Positions 36,301-43,701 of a stretch of 64,000 nt of DNA are shown piece after piece; the stretch's first letter is position 1, and every line of letters starts with the position of its first letter. Below the pieces are notes generated by a model. It worked only from the letters and a program-made list of their open reading frames with translations. It was not told the origin of the DNA and searched no databases. A program made the position numbers and the translations under genes. Source of the DNA: Paraburkholderia sabiae (GTDB taxonomy: Bacteria > Pseudomonadota > Gammaproteobacteria > Burkholderiales > Burkholderiaceae); NCBI RefSeq assembly GCF_030412785.1, contig NZ_CP125295.1, positions 5,766,001-5,830,000 on the forward strand, read 5' to 3'.

Positions 36301-36387
36301 ACTCTTTTTGTTGTGCCCGCTATGTATATGTTTTTGGCTGCGGATCATCATCGGGATCGAGAGGGTTCCGGTTCGGTTGCGGTTTGA
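33328..36387 (+). CDS. RND multidrug efflux pump, inner-membrane transporter (HAE-1 family)
   Basis: A 1019-residue proton-driven exporter. It starts with the family N-terminus KFTDIFIERPVLASVVSLLI, has the TM4 proton-relay pair in LAIGLVVDDAIIVVENVDRH at about residue 400, and shows the duplicated 12-helix plan with two large periplasmic loops. It completes the operon with the channel and adaptor. Oddity: codons in the last quarter (from about 35550) shift from the usual C/G endings to many T endings (for example GTG CCT ATG GCT TTG TTC GGT), while the protein itself remains a normal family C-terminus. The shift grows towards the palindromic repeat that follows 14 bases after the stop. Confidence 0.95.
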   Translation: MKFTDIFIERPVLASVVSLLILVLGLRALSTLKVSEYPQTENGVVTIMTSYYGASADTMAGFITQPLESAIAQAQGIDYMSSTSTTGVSTITATLRLNYDSNRALTEINTQIASVRNQLPPQAQQPVLTVQTGQTTDAMYMGFYSDVLPSNNVTDYLLRVVKPKLDSIQGVQTAEILGGRQFALRAWLDSAKLAAHNVTASDVFTALGSNNYLATLGTTKGQMISVDLNAGTDLHSVEDFRKLVVKQKNGAIVRLEDVGNVVLGADSYDFNVAFSGKRSVFIGIKVAPDANVLDVAKRVKTIFPDLQKQFPTGMTGDIVYDATDFINTAIEEVVKTLVEALLIVTVVIFLFLGSFRAVIVPVIAMPLSLIGTFFVMQLLGYSINLLTLLALVLAIGLVVDDAIIVVENVDRHMKEEGKQPFEAALIAARELGGPILAMTVVLIAVYLPIGFQGGLTGALFTEFAFTLAGAVAVSGVIALSLSPMMCSRFFRMDQESGRFARFVDRQFERVHHGYARLLHSMLDTWPVFIVMGALLLCGTVYLFMTSQSELAPQEDQGIVLSQIQGPPNATIQQMQTYADQVFDISKGLPEYSQMFQLTGAPTLNQGIGGVLFKTWDKRKKNATQLQQELQQKWNGIAGARVAAFQFPPLPGAQGLPVQFVISTTEPFENLNEVSQTVLQKARESGMFFFVDSDLKIDKPESVLVVDRDKVASLGLTQSDVGQTLGAALGGNYVNYFSIAGRSYKVIPQVLQTDRLNPSQVLDYYLRTPDGSVIPASTVTHLKQNVVPESINHFQQLNSATISGVIAPGISQGEVLDFLRKATTDAAPTGYSADYSGLSRQFVQESGGFVITLMFATIIVFLALAAQFESFRDPVVILVSVPMALFGALIFINVGISTLNIYTQVGLVTLMGLVSKHGILIVQFANELQRAGRAKREALEEAAAVRLRPILMTTAAMVLGVLPLVIASGAGAAGRNAMGLVIFSGLSIGTLFTLFVVPAMYMFLAADHHRDREGSGSVAV

Positions 36388-36400
36388 TTTGCCTGGCGTT

Positions 36401-36922
36401 GGCATCCGCGAATTCGTATCGGTGCTTCATGCGTTGCCCCTGTGCGGGGCGGCACCTACTTTTCTTTGCAGCGGCAAAGAAAAGTAGGCAAAAGAAAGCC
36501 GCTTCAAACCTCCGGTGCCAGCCAGGATGGCGCTTCGGCATGCCGCAGTTGAGCAATTGCGCAGCGATGGCCGCACTCTGTAGAACGCCCGTAGTCAACT
36601 GCGCACGGCGCGAAAACCCCACACACCGTCTGGAGCACATACCGCCGCAATCAAACCGACGGCAACACACAAAAACAAGCCGACCGAATGTGCCCCAGGT
36701 GGATGTCATCTTTCGCGCCGCGCGCAGTTGACTACGGGCGTTCTACGGAGTGTTTGCGTCGCTACGCGACAGCTCAGCTGCGGTGTGCCGCAGCGCTATC
36801 CTGGCAGGCACCGGAGGTTCAAAAGCGGCTTTCTTTGGTTACTTTCTTTGCCGCGGCAAAGAAAGTAACTGCCGCCCCGCACAGGGGCAACGCTAGCGAA
36901 CCAAAGACATAAAGCGGATGCC
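36401..36922. repeat. Dispersed long palindromic element, copy A
   Basis: About 522 bp bounded by GGCATCCGC and its complement GCGGATGCC. Left and right arms of roughly 220 bp are inverted copies of each other, around a central stretch of about 80 bp that is partly palindromic too. Each arm holds a GCCCC/GGGGC hairpin, a near-perfect short palindrome (36455-36488 with CCTACTTTTCTTTGC arms; 36838-36869 with GTTACTTTCTTTGCCG arms) and a CCTCCGGTG box. The small reading frames across it (containing FFAAAKK) are by-products of the palindrome. A second copy lies at 53500-54023. There is no transposase inside. Confidence 0.93.
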
Positions 36923-36984
36923 ATCGTAAAGAGGCAAAATACCGCCAAAGCGTCGCAGACAAAAAAACCAAACGGAGCACAAAC

Positions 36985-37626
36985 ATGTTCAGCACAGCAC
37001 TATTTCTAACCGCCGCCGGAGTCGGCCTGGCAGTAGCCGCCCCAGTCGGCCCGATGGGCATGCTCTGCATCCGCCGGACGCTAACGGACGGCCCCCGCGC
37101 GGGCCTGGCAATCGGCTTCGGCATAGCATCCGGCGACGCCTTCTACGGCCTGATCGCAGCGCTAGGGCTCGTGTCGGTATCGCACTTCATGCTGGCCTAC
37201 GACAAACCGCTGCACATCATTGCAGGACTCTTCCTGCTCTACCTCGGCGTCCGCACGATGCTGCAAAAAGTCCCCGAGGACAGCAGCAAGAACAACGAGA
37301 ACGGCAAACTCGCCAACATCGGCCACGCAGGCGCATTAAAAGCCTTCGCCAGCGCATTGCTGCTCACCCTCACCAATCCGCAAACGGTCATCATGTTCGC
37401 CGCCCTCTTCACGACGCTCGCGCCGCGCGGACCGTTTTCATCGAGCGTCGCGCTCACGACGGTGTTCGGCGTGTTCTGCGGATCGATCGCGTGGTGGTGC
37501 TTCCTCGTGACGGCCGTGTCGCTCGCGCGGCATGCGATCGGTCACAAGCTGCGTGTGATCATCGACCGCATCGCGGGCCTCGCGCTCGCCGCATTCGGCG
37601 TCGTCGAAATCAAACGCGCGATCTGA
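36985..37626 (+). CDS. LysE/RhtB-family amino-acid exporter
   Basis: A 213-residue inner-membrane exporter with about six helices. The N-terminal motif GLAVAAPVGPMGMLCIRRTL..GPRAGLAIGFGIASGDAFYGLIA and TLTNPQTVIMFAALF are typical of LysE. CGGAG precedes the ATG. Codons in the first 400 bases are unusually rich in A and C (for example GTA GCC GCC CCA, AAC AAC GAG AAC GGC AAA CTC), opposite in sense to the T/G bias at the end of the preceding pump gene, although both genes read the same way. Substrate not determined. Confidence 0.9.
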   Translation: MFSTALFLTAAGVGLAVAAPVGPMGMLCIRRTLTDGPRAGLAIGFGIASGDAFYGLIAALGLVSVSHFMLAYDKPLHIIAGLFLLYLGVRTMLQKVPEDSSKNNENGKLANIGHAGALKAFASALLLTLTNPQTVIMFAALFTTLAPRGPFSSSVALTTVFGVFCGSIAWWCFLVTAVSLARHAIGHKLRVIIDRIAGLALAAFGVVEIKRAI

Positions 37627-37650
37627 CGCCATCCATCTGACGCCATCCAT
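37623..37650. repeat. 14-bp tandem duplication at the LysE/RarD junction
   Basis: CTGACGCCATCCAT occurs twice head to tail; the first copy contains the LysE stop codon. It is followed at 37653-37675 by perfect arms GGCGCGCGC and GCGCGCGCC around AAACC, inside the rarD 3' end. That is a strong hairpin but has no T run. Confidence 0.8.
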
Positions 37651-38525
37651 CAGGCGCGCGCAAACCGCGCGCGCCACAATCCTTCGAGCGAATACAGCGC
37701 CAGCGCAACCCAGATCGCGCCATAGCCGATCAGCTGAGTCTGCCCGAACGGCTCGCGATAAATCAGCACGCCAATCAGCAGTTGCAGCGACGGCGTCACG
37801 TACTGGATCAGGCCGAGCATCGACAGCGGGATGCGCCGCGCGCCCGCCGCGAACAGCAGCAGCGGCACAGCCGTGATCGGTCCGGCGAGCGCCAGCAACA
37901 CCTTCACGCCGACGGTCGCCGCGCCGAACCCGCTCTCCCCATGCGACGACGCGAAGAACAGATACAGCACAGCAACGGGAAACAGCAGCACCGTTTCGAG
38001 CGTCAGTCCTTCGAGCGCGCCCAGTTGCGCCGTCTTGCGCAACAGCCCATAGCCCGCGAAGCTGAATGCCAGCGCAAGGCTGATCCACGGCGGATGGCCG
38101 TTCTGCCACGTGAGGTACAGCACGCCGCACGCTGCGATCGCCACGGAAAACCACTGCACGCGCCGCAGCCGCTCGCCGAGAAACGCGAGGCCGAACAGCA
38201 CGTTGATCAGCGGATTGATGAAATACCCAAGGCTCGCCTCGACGATATGCCCCGCGTTGACGGCCCAGATATAGATGCCCCAGTTCGTCGACAGCAACAG
38301 CGCACTCGCGGCGAAGCGCCCGAGCAGCCGGTGATCGCGCAGCACAGGCGCGAGCCACCGCCACTGCTGGCGCACGGTGAGGACGATAAAGAGGAACAGC
38401 ATCGACCACACCATCCGGTGGGCGAGCATCTCCACCGGCGAAATCTGATGCAGCGACTTGAAGTAGACGGGAAACAGTCCCCACAGAGTGAACGCGAGCA
38501 ATGCGTAGGCGACGCCGGGATTCAT
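37650..38525 (-). CDS. rarD: RarD-type EamA-family permease
   Basis: A 291-residue inner-membrane protein with about ten helices in two EamA halves. The wording is RarD-like (PGVAYALLAFTLWGLFPVYFKSL, EMLAHRMVWSMLFL, STNWGIYIWAVNAGHIVEASLGYFINPL, GLIQYVTPSLQLLIGVLIYREPF). The family is annotated after a chloramphenicol-sensitivity phenotype, but its transported substrate is unknown. It is convergent with LysE, with 23 bases between the stops, and the shared gap carries the tandem duplication noted separately. Confidence 0.9.
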   Translation of the reverse strand: MNPGVAYALLAFTLWGLFPVYFKSLHQISPVEMLAHRMVWSMLFLFIVLTVRQQWRWLAPVLRDHRLLGRFAASALLLSTNWGIYIWAVNAGHIVEASLGYFINPLINVLFGLAFLGERLRRVQWFSVAIAACGVLYLTWQNGHPPWISLALAFSFAGYGLLRKTAQLGALEGLTLETVLLFPVAVLYLFFASSHGESGFGAATVGVKVLLALAGPITAVPLLLFAAGARRIPLSMLGLIQYVTPSLQLLIGVLIYREPFGQTQLIGYGAIWVALALYSLEGLWRARFARA

Positions 38526-38845
38526 TTTTATCGGTCTGCGGATGGAAAAACGCGAGAAAGCGCGCGCGACGGACGGGCAGCGGGCGCACCGCGCGGCACA
38601 CCCTGGCGCTCGAAACGGTTATTGTAAGCCGACTGTCGGGACAACCCTGATATCGGGCATCGGCTCGCAATCGTACGCGGCGGCGCCGGTTTTGCGACAA
38701 TAGCGGACTTTCGCCGCGCCGCCGACCGTCGTTTCGACCGACTCCAACCGACTCGACTGACGAACGGAGCCCCGAGGCGCGGCGCTCTGGCGACAGTACC
38801 GGCAAGCTTGCCCGCAACCTTTTACGACCGTCCGCGGTCCGCGCA
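38526..38845. other. Divergent intergenic region with long GC-rich inverted repeat
   Basis: Gap between rarD and the TSUP gene. Perfect 9-bp arms CGGCGGCGC (38678-38686) and GCGCCGCCG (38716-38724) enclose 29 bases. A small hairpin GACCG-TCCG-CGGTC ends six bases before the TSUP start and could hide it. No Shine-Dalgarno site is seen for that gene. Confidence 0.45.
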
Positions 38846-39634
38846 ATGGCACTTCCCCACATCGATCTCCTGTTTTCCGCATCCGGCCTCTTTGTCGGCT
38901 TTCTGGTCGGGCTGACGGGCGTCGGCGGCGGCTCGCTGATGACGCCGATCCTCGTGCTGCTCTTCAACGTCCATCCCGCGACGGCCGTCGGCACGGATCT
39001 GCTGTACGCCGCCGCTACCAAGGCGACGGGCACGCTCGTGCATGGGGTGAAGGGTTCGATCGACTGGCAGGTGACCTTGCGTCTTGCCGCGGGCAGCGTC
39101 CCCGCCGCCACGATCACGCTGATCCTGCTGCATCGCTACGGGATGGGTTCGGCGCGCGGTGGCCATCTGATTTCGGTCGTGCTCGGCGTGGCGCTGCTCA
39201 TCACGGCCGTCGCGCTGGTGTTCCGTCCGCAGTTGACGGCATTCGCGGCTGCGCGCAAGCGCGCGACGGGCCAGGGCAGCACGCTCGGGCTGACGATGCT
39301 GACGGGCGCCGTGCTCGGTGTGCTGGTGTCGCTGACGTCGGTCGGCGCAGGCGCGATCGGCGTCACGGTGCTCCTGCTGCTCTATCCGATGCTGCCGACC
39401 ACGCGCATCGTCGGCTCCGATATCGCGCATGCCGTGCCGCTCACGCTGCTGGCGGGCGCAGGCCACTGGCTGCTCGGTTCGATCGACTGGTCGATGCTGC
39501 TGTCGCTTCTGGTCGGCTCGCTGCCGGGCATCGTGATCGGAAGCTACCTGTCGTCGAAGGCGCCCGAAAAACTGCTGCGCAATCTGCTCGCCGCCACGCT
39601 GACGCTCGTCGGCGTGAGGCTCGTGATTGCCTGA
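38846..39634 (+). CDS. TSUP-family (TauE/SafE) sulfonate/sulfite-type permease
   Basis: A 262-residue inner-membrane protein with about eight helices and the duplicated TauE/SafE motif: GFLVGLTGVGGGSLMTPILVLLFNVHPATAVGTDLLYAAATK in the first half and LTSVGAGAIGVTVLLLLYPMLPTTRIVGSDIAHAVPL in the second. Family members export or import sulfur-containing anions and related compounds; no sulfur gene lies nearby to narrow this. The start fits the family although there is no clear ribosome site. Confidence 0.88.
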   Translation: MALPHIDLLFSASGLFVGFLVGLTGVGGGSLMTPILVLLFNVHPATAVGTDLLYAAATKATGTLVHGVKGSIDWQVTLRLAAGSVPAATITLILLHRYGMGSARGGHLISVVLGVALLITAVALVFRPQLTAFAAARKRATGQGSTLGLTMLTGAVLGVLVSLTSVGAGAIGVTVLLLLYPMLPTTRIVGSDIAHAVPLTLLAGAGHWLLGSIDWSMLLSLLVGSLPGIVIGSYLSSKAPEKLLRNLLAATLTLVGVRLVIA

Positions 39635-39670
39635 AGACGGCCAGCGCTTACGCCGGCCGCGTGCGGCGGA

Positions 39671-39925
39671 TCATTTGAAGAAGCGGCAGTTCAGGTCGGT
39701 CTCGAACTGGCGCACCCAGTGCCCTGCCGTATCCTCGTGATACGACTGCGCCCAGCCGCCGCGCCGTATCGTCAGAAGACGCGAGTGATGTGATCTGTCG
39801 TCGGGATCGTCGCTTGCGCTGATGTCGAAATGGGTGGGTGCGAAACCGTGACGCGCACACACCAATTCGAACGCCGCGCGTTCGCCGATGGGAAGATCGG
39901 TGTATATGAAGCGGGTCGTGTTCAT
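39671..39925 (-). CDS. Small conserved-looking protein of unknown function
   Basis: An 84-residue protein, probably starting at ATG 39925 with GAGACGG upstream; a TTG at 39940 in the same frame is possible. Sequence: TTRFIYTDLPIGERAAFELVCARHG near the N-terminus and GHWVRQFETDLNCRFFK at the end. No signal peptide, membrane helix or known motif is visible. It is convergent with the TSUP gene. Base use is like its neighbours, which supports it being a real gene. Confidence 0.6.
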   Translation of the reverse strand: MNTTRFIYTDLPIGERAAFELVCARHGFAPTHFDISASDDPDDRSHHSRLLTIRRGGWAQSYHEDTAGHWVRQFETDLNCRFFK

Positions 39926-40152
39926 AGCCGTCTCGGGCAAACATCGATAGCTTCACAGTACCGTACCCGACGGGTAAAAAGTGTGTCACGGCGCACAAAA
40001 CCGAAGGTCCGTCGCCTATGGACGAGACGCGCCCCTCATGGCGCATTCCGTCCGCGCGGGTGTCATGCGCGCGTCACACGCACCGCCGTCTCCTGCTGCA
40101 ACAAACGGCGGTCCGCGCGACGCTGCGCCGGGCACTCACAGGCCGGCGCGAA

Positions 40153-42273
40153 TCACTTGGGCACGTTCACTGCGCCCGCTGCCACCTGAATCGCATTCGC
40201 TCCCGGGCTCATCGAAATCGCCGGCAGATTGGCCGTCGTGAGCGCGGGCGCGGAACCCGCCGTGCCGCCGCGCGGCACCGTGCGGATCACCTGCGAAGGC
40301 GGCAGCGCCGCACCGCTCTTCAGGTGATTCCACATCAGGTTCAACGCCTGCACGTTGTAGTAGTGCACGGGGATGAAGCGCGTATCGAAGCCGGCCACGC
40401 TCAGGAAAGCATCGAAGTGCTGGCCGTTCATCACCTCATAGAACGACAGCTGGCTCTTTGAACCTTCCGTGATGTTGTTCATCGCCAGATACGCGCGCGA
40501 TGCGTGGTTCACGGGCACGAGCGCATCGCTGCGTCCCTGGACGATGATGGCGGGCTTGCCATGCAGGTTCGCGTTCACGCGGATCGCATTGACGTTCTGC
40601 TGCATGCGGGTGTCGCCCGATGTCCACAACGCGCGCAGACACGCGGCGCCCGTGAAGGCGGCGTCGGCTGTCGCGAGGCGGTGATCCGCGCCGCCCGCGG
40701 GCGAAACGTTGTAGACGAGGTTGATGCCGTTGGTGGGCGGCACGCCGTTGCCGAGACCGAACACGGCGAGCATCGGCGACGCGGCGGGCGTGGCACCCGC
40801 TGCGCCCGTCGTCGCGTTCGTCGTGCCGAAGCTGAAGTCGCACAGGTTGTCGGTCACGCTCGACTTCGTGTACGCGTTCGCATACGTGACGGCGACGGCG
40901 GGCACGGCCTGCGAATCCCACATTGGCGCATGTAGCACGTCCGAGTCGGCTTCGTAGCCGGCGGCGTGCAGCTTCGCGAGGGCGTCGTTGGCCTGGCTCG
41001 TCACGTCCGCGCCGCTGACGACGCCACTCGCCGCCAGCGATGCGCAGCGCGCCGAGCGGATCGCCTGCGTGGTCGCGAGCGGCAACGCGGTCAGATACGG
41101 TGCGCCTGTCGCTGCCGTCGCGTCCGCCGCGCACGGCTGCAGCAGATTCGCGTAAGTCATGTAGTCGGCGAGCGGCGCGCCCGCTGCGGGAATCGCCACG
41201 CCGCCTTCGAACACCTTCGCCGACGACGCCATGTTCAGATTGATCTGCGGCTCGCCGACCACGACGGCCGTGATCCAGCCTTGCGTGTCCTGCTCGGCAG
41301 CGGCGAGCGACGCGCCGCCGCCGTTGCTGACGGACGCCGCGATCGTCGTGATGCTGCCCGCGCTGTAGCGCACGCCATGCTGCTGCGCGTTGTTGTTGAT
41401 CGTCGGCGCGAACTGCTGGTTGATCGCCCAGTACGCGAACTGGATTGCTTCGAGCGTGTCGCGGCCCCAGTCCTGCTCCGGGTTCTGCTGCGAGTGCGCG
41501 TGCTTGAACGCGTAGCGGTTCGGAAAGCCGGTGTTGAACGACGCCAGTGCGCTCGATGTCACGTCCGCCGTGAAGAGACTTTTGCTGCCCGCGCCCGCAG
41601 CCGCCGACAGCGTGCCGTTCATCAGCGTGACGAGGCCCGTCTCCATCTCTTCGGCGCCGTTGCCGCTGCCCTTGTCGGTGTAGGCGACGGCGCAGCCGCG
41701 CTTGAGGCCCCACTCGCCCGCAGCCGAAATCGCGCCGTACACGCCGCGCGAACCGGACGATGTCGCCGTGACGATGCACGGATTGTTCGGATCGAACGTG
41801 TTGGGCACCTGGACCATCAAGGTCACGTTCTGCTTGCCGCTGCCGTTGTCGGCGTAGGCGAGATACTCGGTGCCCGCGATCTTGCCTTCGCCGAGCGTGT
41901 CGTTGCCGTTCAGATCGACGTTGGGCCCCCAGAAGCGCCCGTATCCGCCATTCGCCGACATGTCGACCAGCGCCCGATAGTTCGACCAGATCGCAAGCCG
42001 CCGCAGTTCGGCGGGTGTCGGACTCGCGGCGTTGGCGAACGCGGGCGCCGTCGCGGAACCGATGCCTGACTTGCCGAGGCCGCCCGTCAGCAGGTCGTCG
42101 CTGTTGCCGTCGTAGCTCGTCGTGGTGACGCTGCCCGATACGATGAACGCTGGCAGCGCGTTGGTCGTGGGGTTGTTGTGATCGTCGCCGTGGCCACACG
42201 CGGCGAGCAGGATCGAGGTCGTGGCGATGCAAAGGGCAGTGGCAGTACGTCCGAACAACAGTTTCCCTGTCAT
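40153..42273 (-). CDS. D-(-)-3-hydroxybutyrate oligomer hydrolase (lipoprotein)
   Basis: A 706-residue exported hydrolase that cleaves 3-hydroxybutyrate oligomers to monomers, used in polyhydroxybutyrate turnover. A signal peptide ends in a lipobox (SILLAACGHG). The family is recognised from long runs such as SNYRALVDMSANGGYGRFWGPN, GSRGVYGAISAAGEWGLKRGCAVAYTDKG and the likely nucleophile Ser in AASVSNGGGASLAAAEQD. Near the end are PAIIVQGRSDALVPVNHASRAYL and MNGQHFDAFLS, which fit catalytic Asp and His. I chose ATG 42273, with GGAGA five bases upstream. Confidence 0.92.
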   Translation of the reverse strand: MTGKLLFGRTATALCIATTSILLAACGHGDDHNNPTTNALPAFIVSGSVTTTSYDGNSDDLLTGGLGKSGIGSATAPAFANAASPTPAELRRLAIWSNYRALVDMSANGGYGRFWGPNVDLNGNDTLGEGKIAGTEYLAYADNGSGKQNVTLMVQVPNTFDPNNPCIVTATSSGSRGVYGAISAAGEWGLKRGCAVAYTDKGSGNGAEEMETGLVTLMNGTLSAAAGAGSKSLFTADVTSSALASFNTGFPNRYAFKHAHSQQNPEQDWGRDTLEAIQFAYWAINQQFAPTINNNAQQHGVRYSAGSITTIAASVSNGGGASLAAAEQDTQGWITAVVVGEPQINLNMASSAKVFEGGVAIPAAGAPLADYMTYANLLQPCAADATAATGAPYLTALPLATTQAIRSARCASLAASGVVSGADVTSQANDALAKLHAAGYEADSDVLHAPMWDSQAVPAVAVTYANAYTKSSVTDNLCDFSFGTTNATTGAAGATPAASPMLAVFGLGNGVPPTNGINLVYNVSPAGGADHRLATADAAFTGAACLRALWTSGDTRMQQNVNAIRVNANLHGKPAIIVQGRSDALVPVNHASRAYLAMNNITEGSKSQLSFYEVMNGQHFDAFLSVAGFDTRFIPVHYYNVQALNLMWNHLKSGAALPPSQVIRTVPRGGTAGSAPALTTANLPAISMSPGANAIQVAAGAVNVPK

Positions 42274-42773
42274 AGTCGTCTCCATTGTCTTGTGTCTTGT
42301 TGTCGACGCCGCGTCGCGCCCTTCAGCGATTACCAATTAGTTGCGACTTCATCCAACTGGCGTCCGGGGCGCGGTTGCGGCGGCTGCTCCAATGCAAGTT
42401 TTGGGCCGATTTGTCGCACTTCGCGGCGACGCCCTTTCTGGCCTTTCGCGGCGCGGATTTACCGACATGCAGACGCGCGCCGGGTCCGCAGGCGGCGTCC
42501 CGATCTGGAGACAAACAATAGTCAGCAAAGCGCGCGGCGCAACCCGCAATCGACTGCCGATGCCCGCTGCGCGCGGCTTTGCCGTCCGAGGCAGGCGACG
42601 TCCATGCGAAGAGACGGCGTTGGAGCGCGTCCCGTTTCGTAGAGCACGTGCGGCACGACGACGAGCGACGCCGTACAAAACAAAACGGGCTCCCGTTTCG
42701 AACGGGAGCCCGCTTGTCATTCTGACCGGTAAGCACGCCGCAATCTGCCGCGCGCTGGCGCGGCCCGCGCCGC
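42274..42773. other. Intergenic region without a supported gene
   Basis: About 500 bases between the hydrolase and the BON gene. Reading frames on both strands are short, Arg-rich and lack ribosome sites or recognisable motifs, so I support none. The right end holds the BON terminator at 42676-42712. Confidence 0.5.
42676..42712 (-). terminator. Rho-independent terminator of the BON gene
   Basis: Perfect arms CGGGCTCCCGTT and AACGGGAGCCCG with a TCG loop. On the minus strand the stem runs into TTTTGTTTTGT, about 60 bases after the BON stop. Confidence 0.92.
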
Positions 42774-43130
42774 TTACTGCTGCTGGACGTTGATCTTGTT
42801 CGACACCGACGTCACGCCTGCCACGCCCTTCGCGACGTCGCCGGCCTTCTGGATCTGGTCGTTGTCGGGCGCCGTGCCCGTCAGCGTGACTGCGCCGCTA
42901 CGGGCGCGAACGTTGATCGCCGACACGTCGAGGCCTTGCGTCTTGGCGAGAGCCGAACGGACCTTCTTGCCGAGCGCGCGGTCCTGCTTCTTGACGGCCT
43001 TCGAGTTCGCGGCGGGTGCAGTCGCCGTCGTGCCCGTTGCCGTGGAGTCGCTTGCCTGGGCATACGTGTGGCATGCGACGACCATTGCGACAACACCACC
43101 CACTGCCTTCAGAAAATCGACCGATTTCAT
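42774..43130 (-). CDS. Periplasmic BON-domain protein
   Basis: A 118-residue exported protein. The signal peptide (FLKAVGGVVAMVVACHTYAQA) is followed by a Thr/Ala-rich linker and one BON domain (about residues 50-118: KKQDRALGKKVRSALAKTQGLDVSAINVRARSGAVTLTGTAPDNDQIQKAGDVAKGVAGVTSVSNKINV). BON domains bind membranes and are common in OsmY-like stress proteins. AAAGGAG precedes the ATG. It forms a single-gene unit with its own strong terminator. Confidence 0.9.
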   Translation of the reverse strand: MKSVDFLKAVGGVVAMVVACHTYAQASDSTATGTTATAPAANSKAVKKQDRALGKKVRSALAKTQGLDVSAINVRARSGAVTLTGTAPDNDQIQKAGDVAKGVAGVTSVSNKINVQQQ

Positions 43131-43701
43131 AACTTCTCCTTTTGCTTGGTTTGGACCGCGTTTCAGTTGCGGCTTGGTTACGACTACGGACGGCCCGCTT
43201 GCGCGCGCGCACGAAGGCGCAACGAGGCAATGGCGAGCCTGGAGCGTTGTCACGGTCTGCGAGAGGCATTGGAAGTGGTGACGGCTGGCGCGATCCATCT
43301 TGCGCGACGATGCATGACACCCGCCGTGCGCCGCGCGGTTGGCAGCGTGCCCTGGTCTCTTGAGTCGGCCGGGTCGCGCTGCGCCAACGTCGATTCGCGG
43401 CAGCGATGCCAATGTAATCTAGCCGCGCAAGTTCTGCAAAGGATATCGCGCGTGACGCACGGTTTCTGTTGACACTTATGCGGATTTCGTGAGCAGCGCT
43501 CGGCACCTGATTCCCACAGTCTGCAAGCTGTCGCAGCTTTCCGGATCGCAAGGCGGGTCACTCGCAGGTCACTCGCAGGTCACTCGCAGGTCACTTTTTG
43601 TTACGCGTTTACAGCCCGCCCAGCCCGCCCGACGCGCCGCCGCGCCGTCAATCTCATGTACCATCGGCGCGAAATCATCCACCCGACCGCCCAGCATTCC
43701 C
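43131..43701. other. Divergent intergenic region, no gene supported
   Basis: About 570 bases between the BON and TAXI genes. Short frames here lack ribosome sites. The only structured element I see is the 11-bp direct-repeat array listed at 43556-43595. Confidence 0.5.
43556..43595. repeat. Three 11-bp direct repeats upstream of the TAXI gene
   Basis: CTCGCAGGTCA is repeated three times without spacing (43561-43593), preceded by a partial GGTCA and followed by CTTTTTG. The period of 11 bp puts each copy on the same DNA face, as for a cooperative regulator site. The array ends 108 bases before the TAXI start codon. Confidence 0.85.

Noticed and set aside
36401..36922. The repeat as an insertion sequence with its own transposase
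   Set aside because: No frame longer than about 130 residues and no transposase motif occurs inside; it is at most a non-autonomous element.
42341..42793. A 150-residue frame in the gap before the BON gene
   Set aside because: It has no ribosome site or recognisable domain, is Arg/Ala-rich, and runs through the BON terminator.
43489..43701. An upstream extension of the TAXI gene by 71 codons
   Set aside because: It would run through the 11-bp repeat array and gives Ser/Arg-rich residues unlike the family; ATG 43702 fits the anchored TAXI start.
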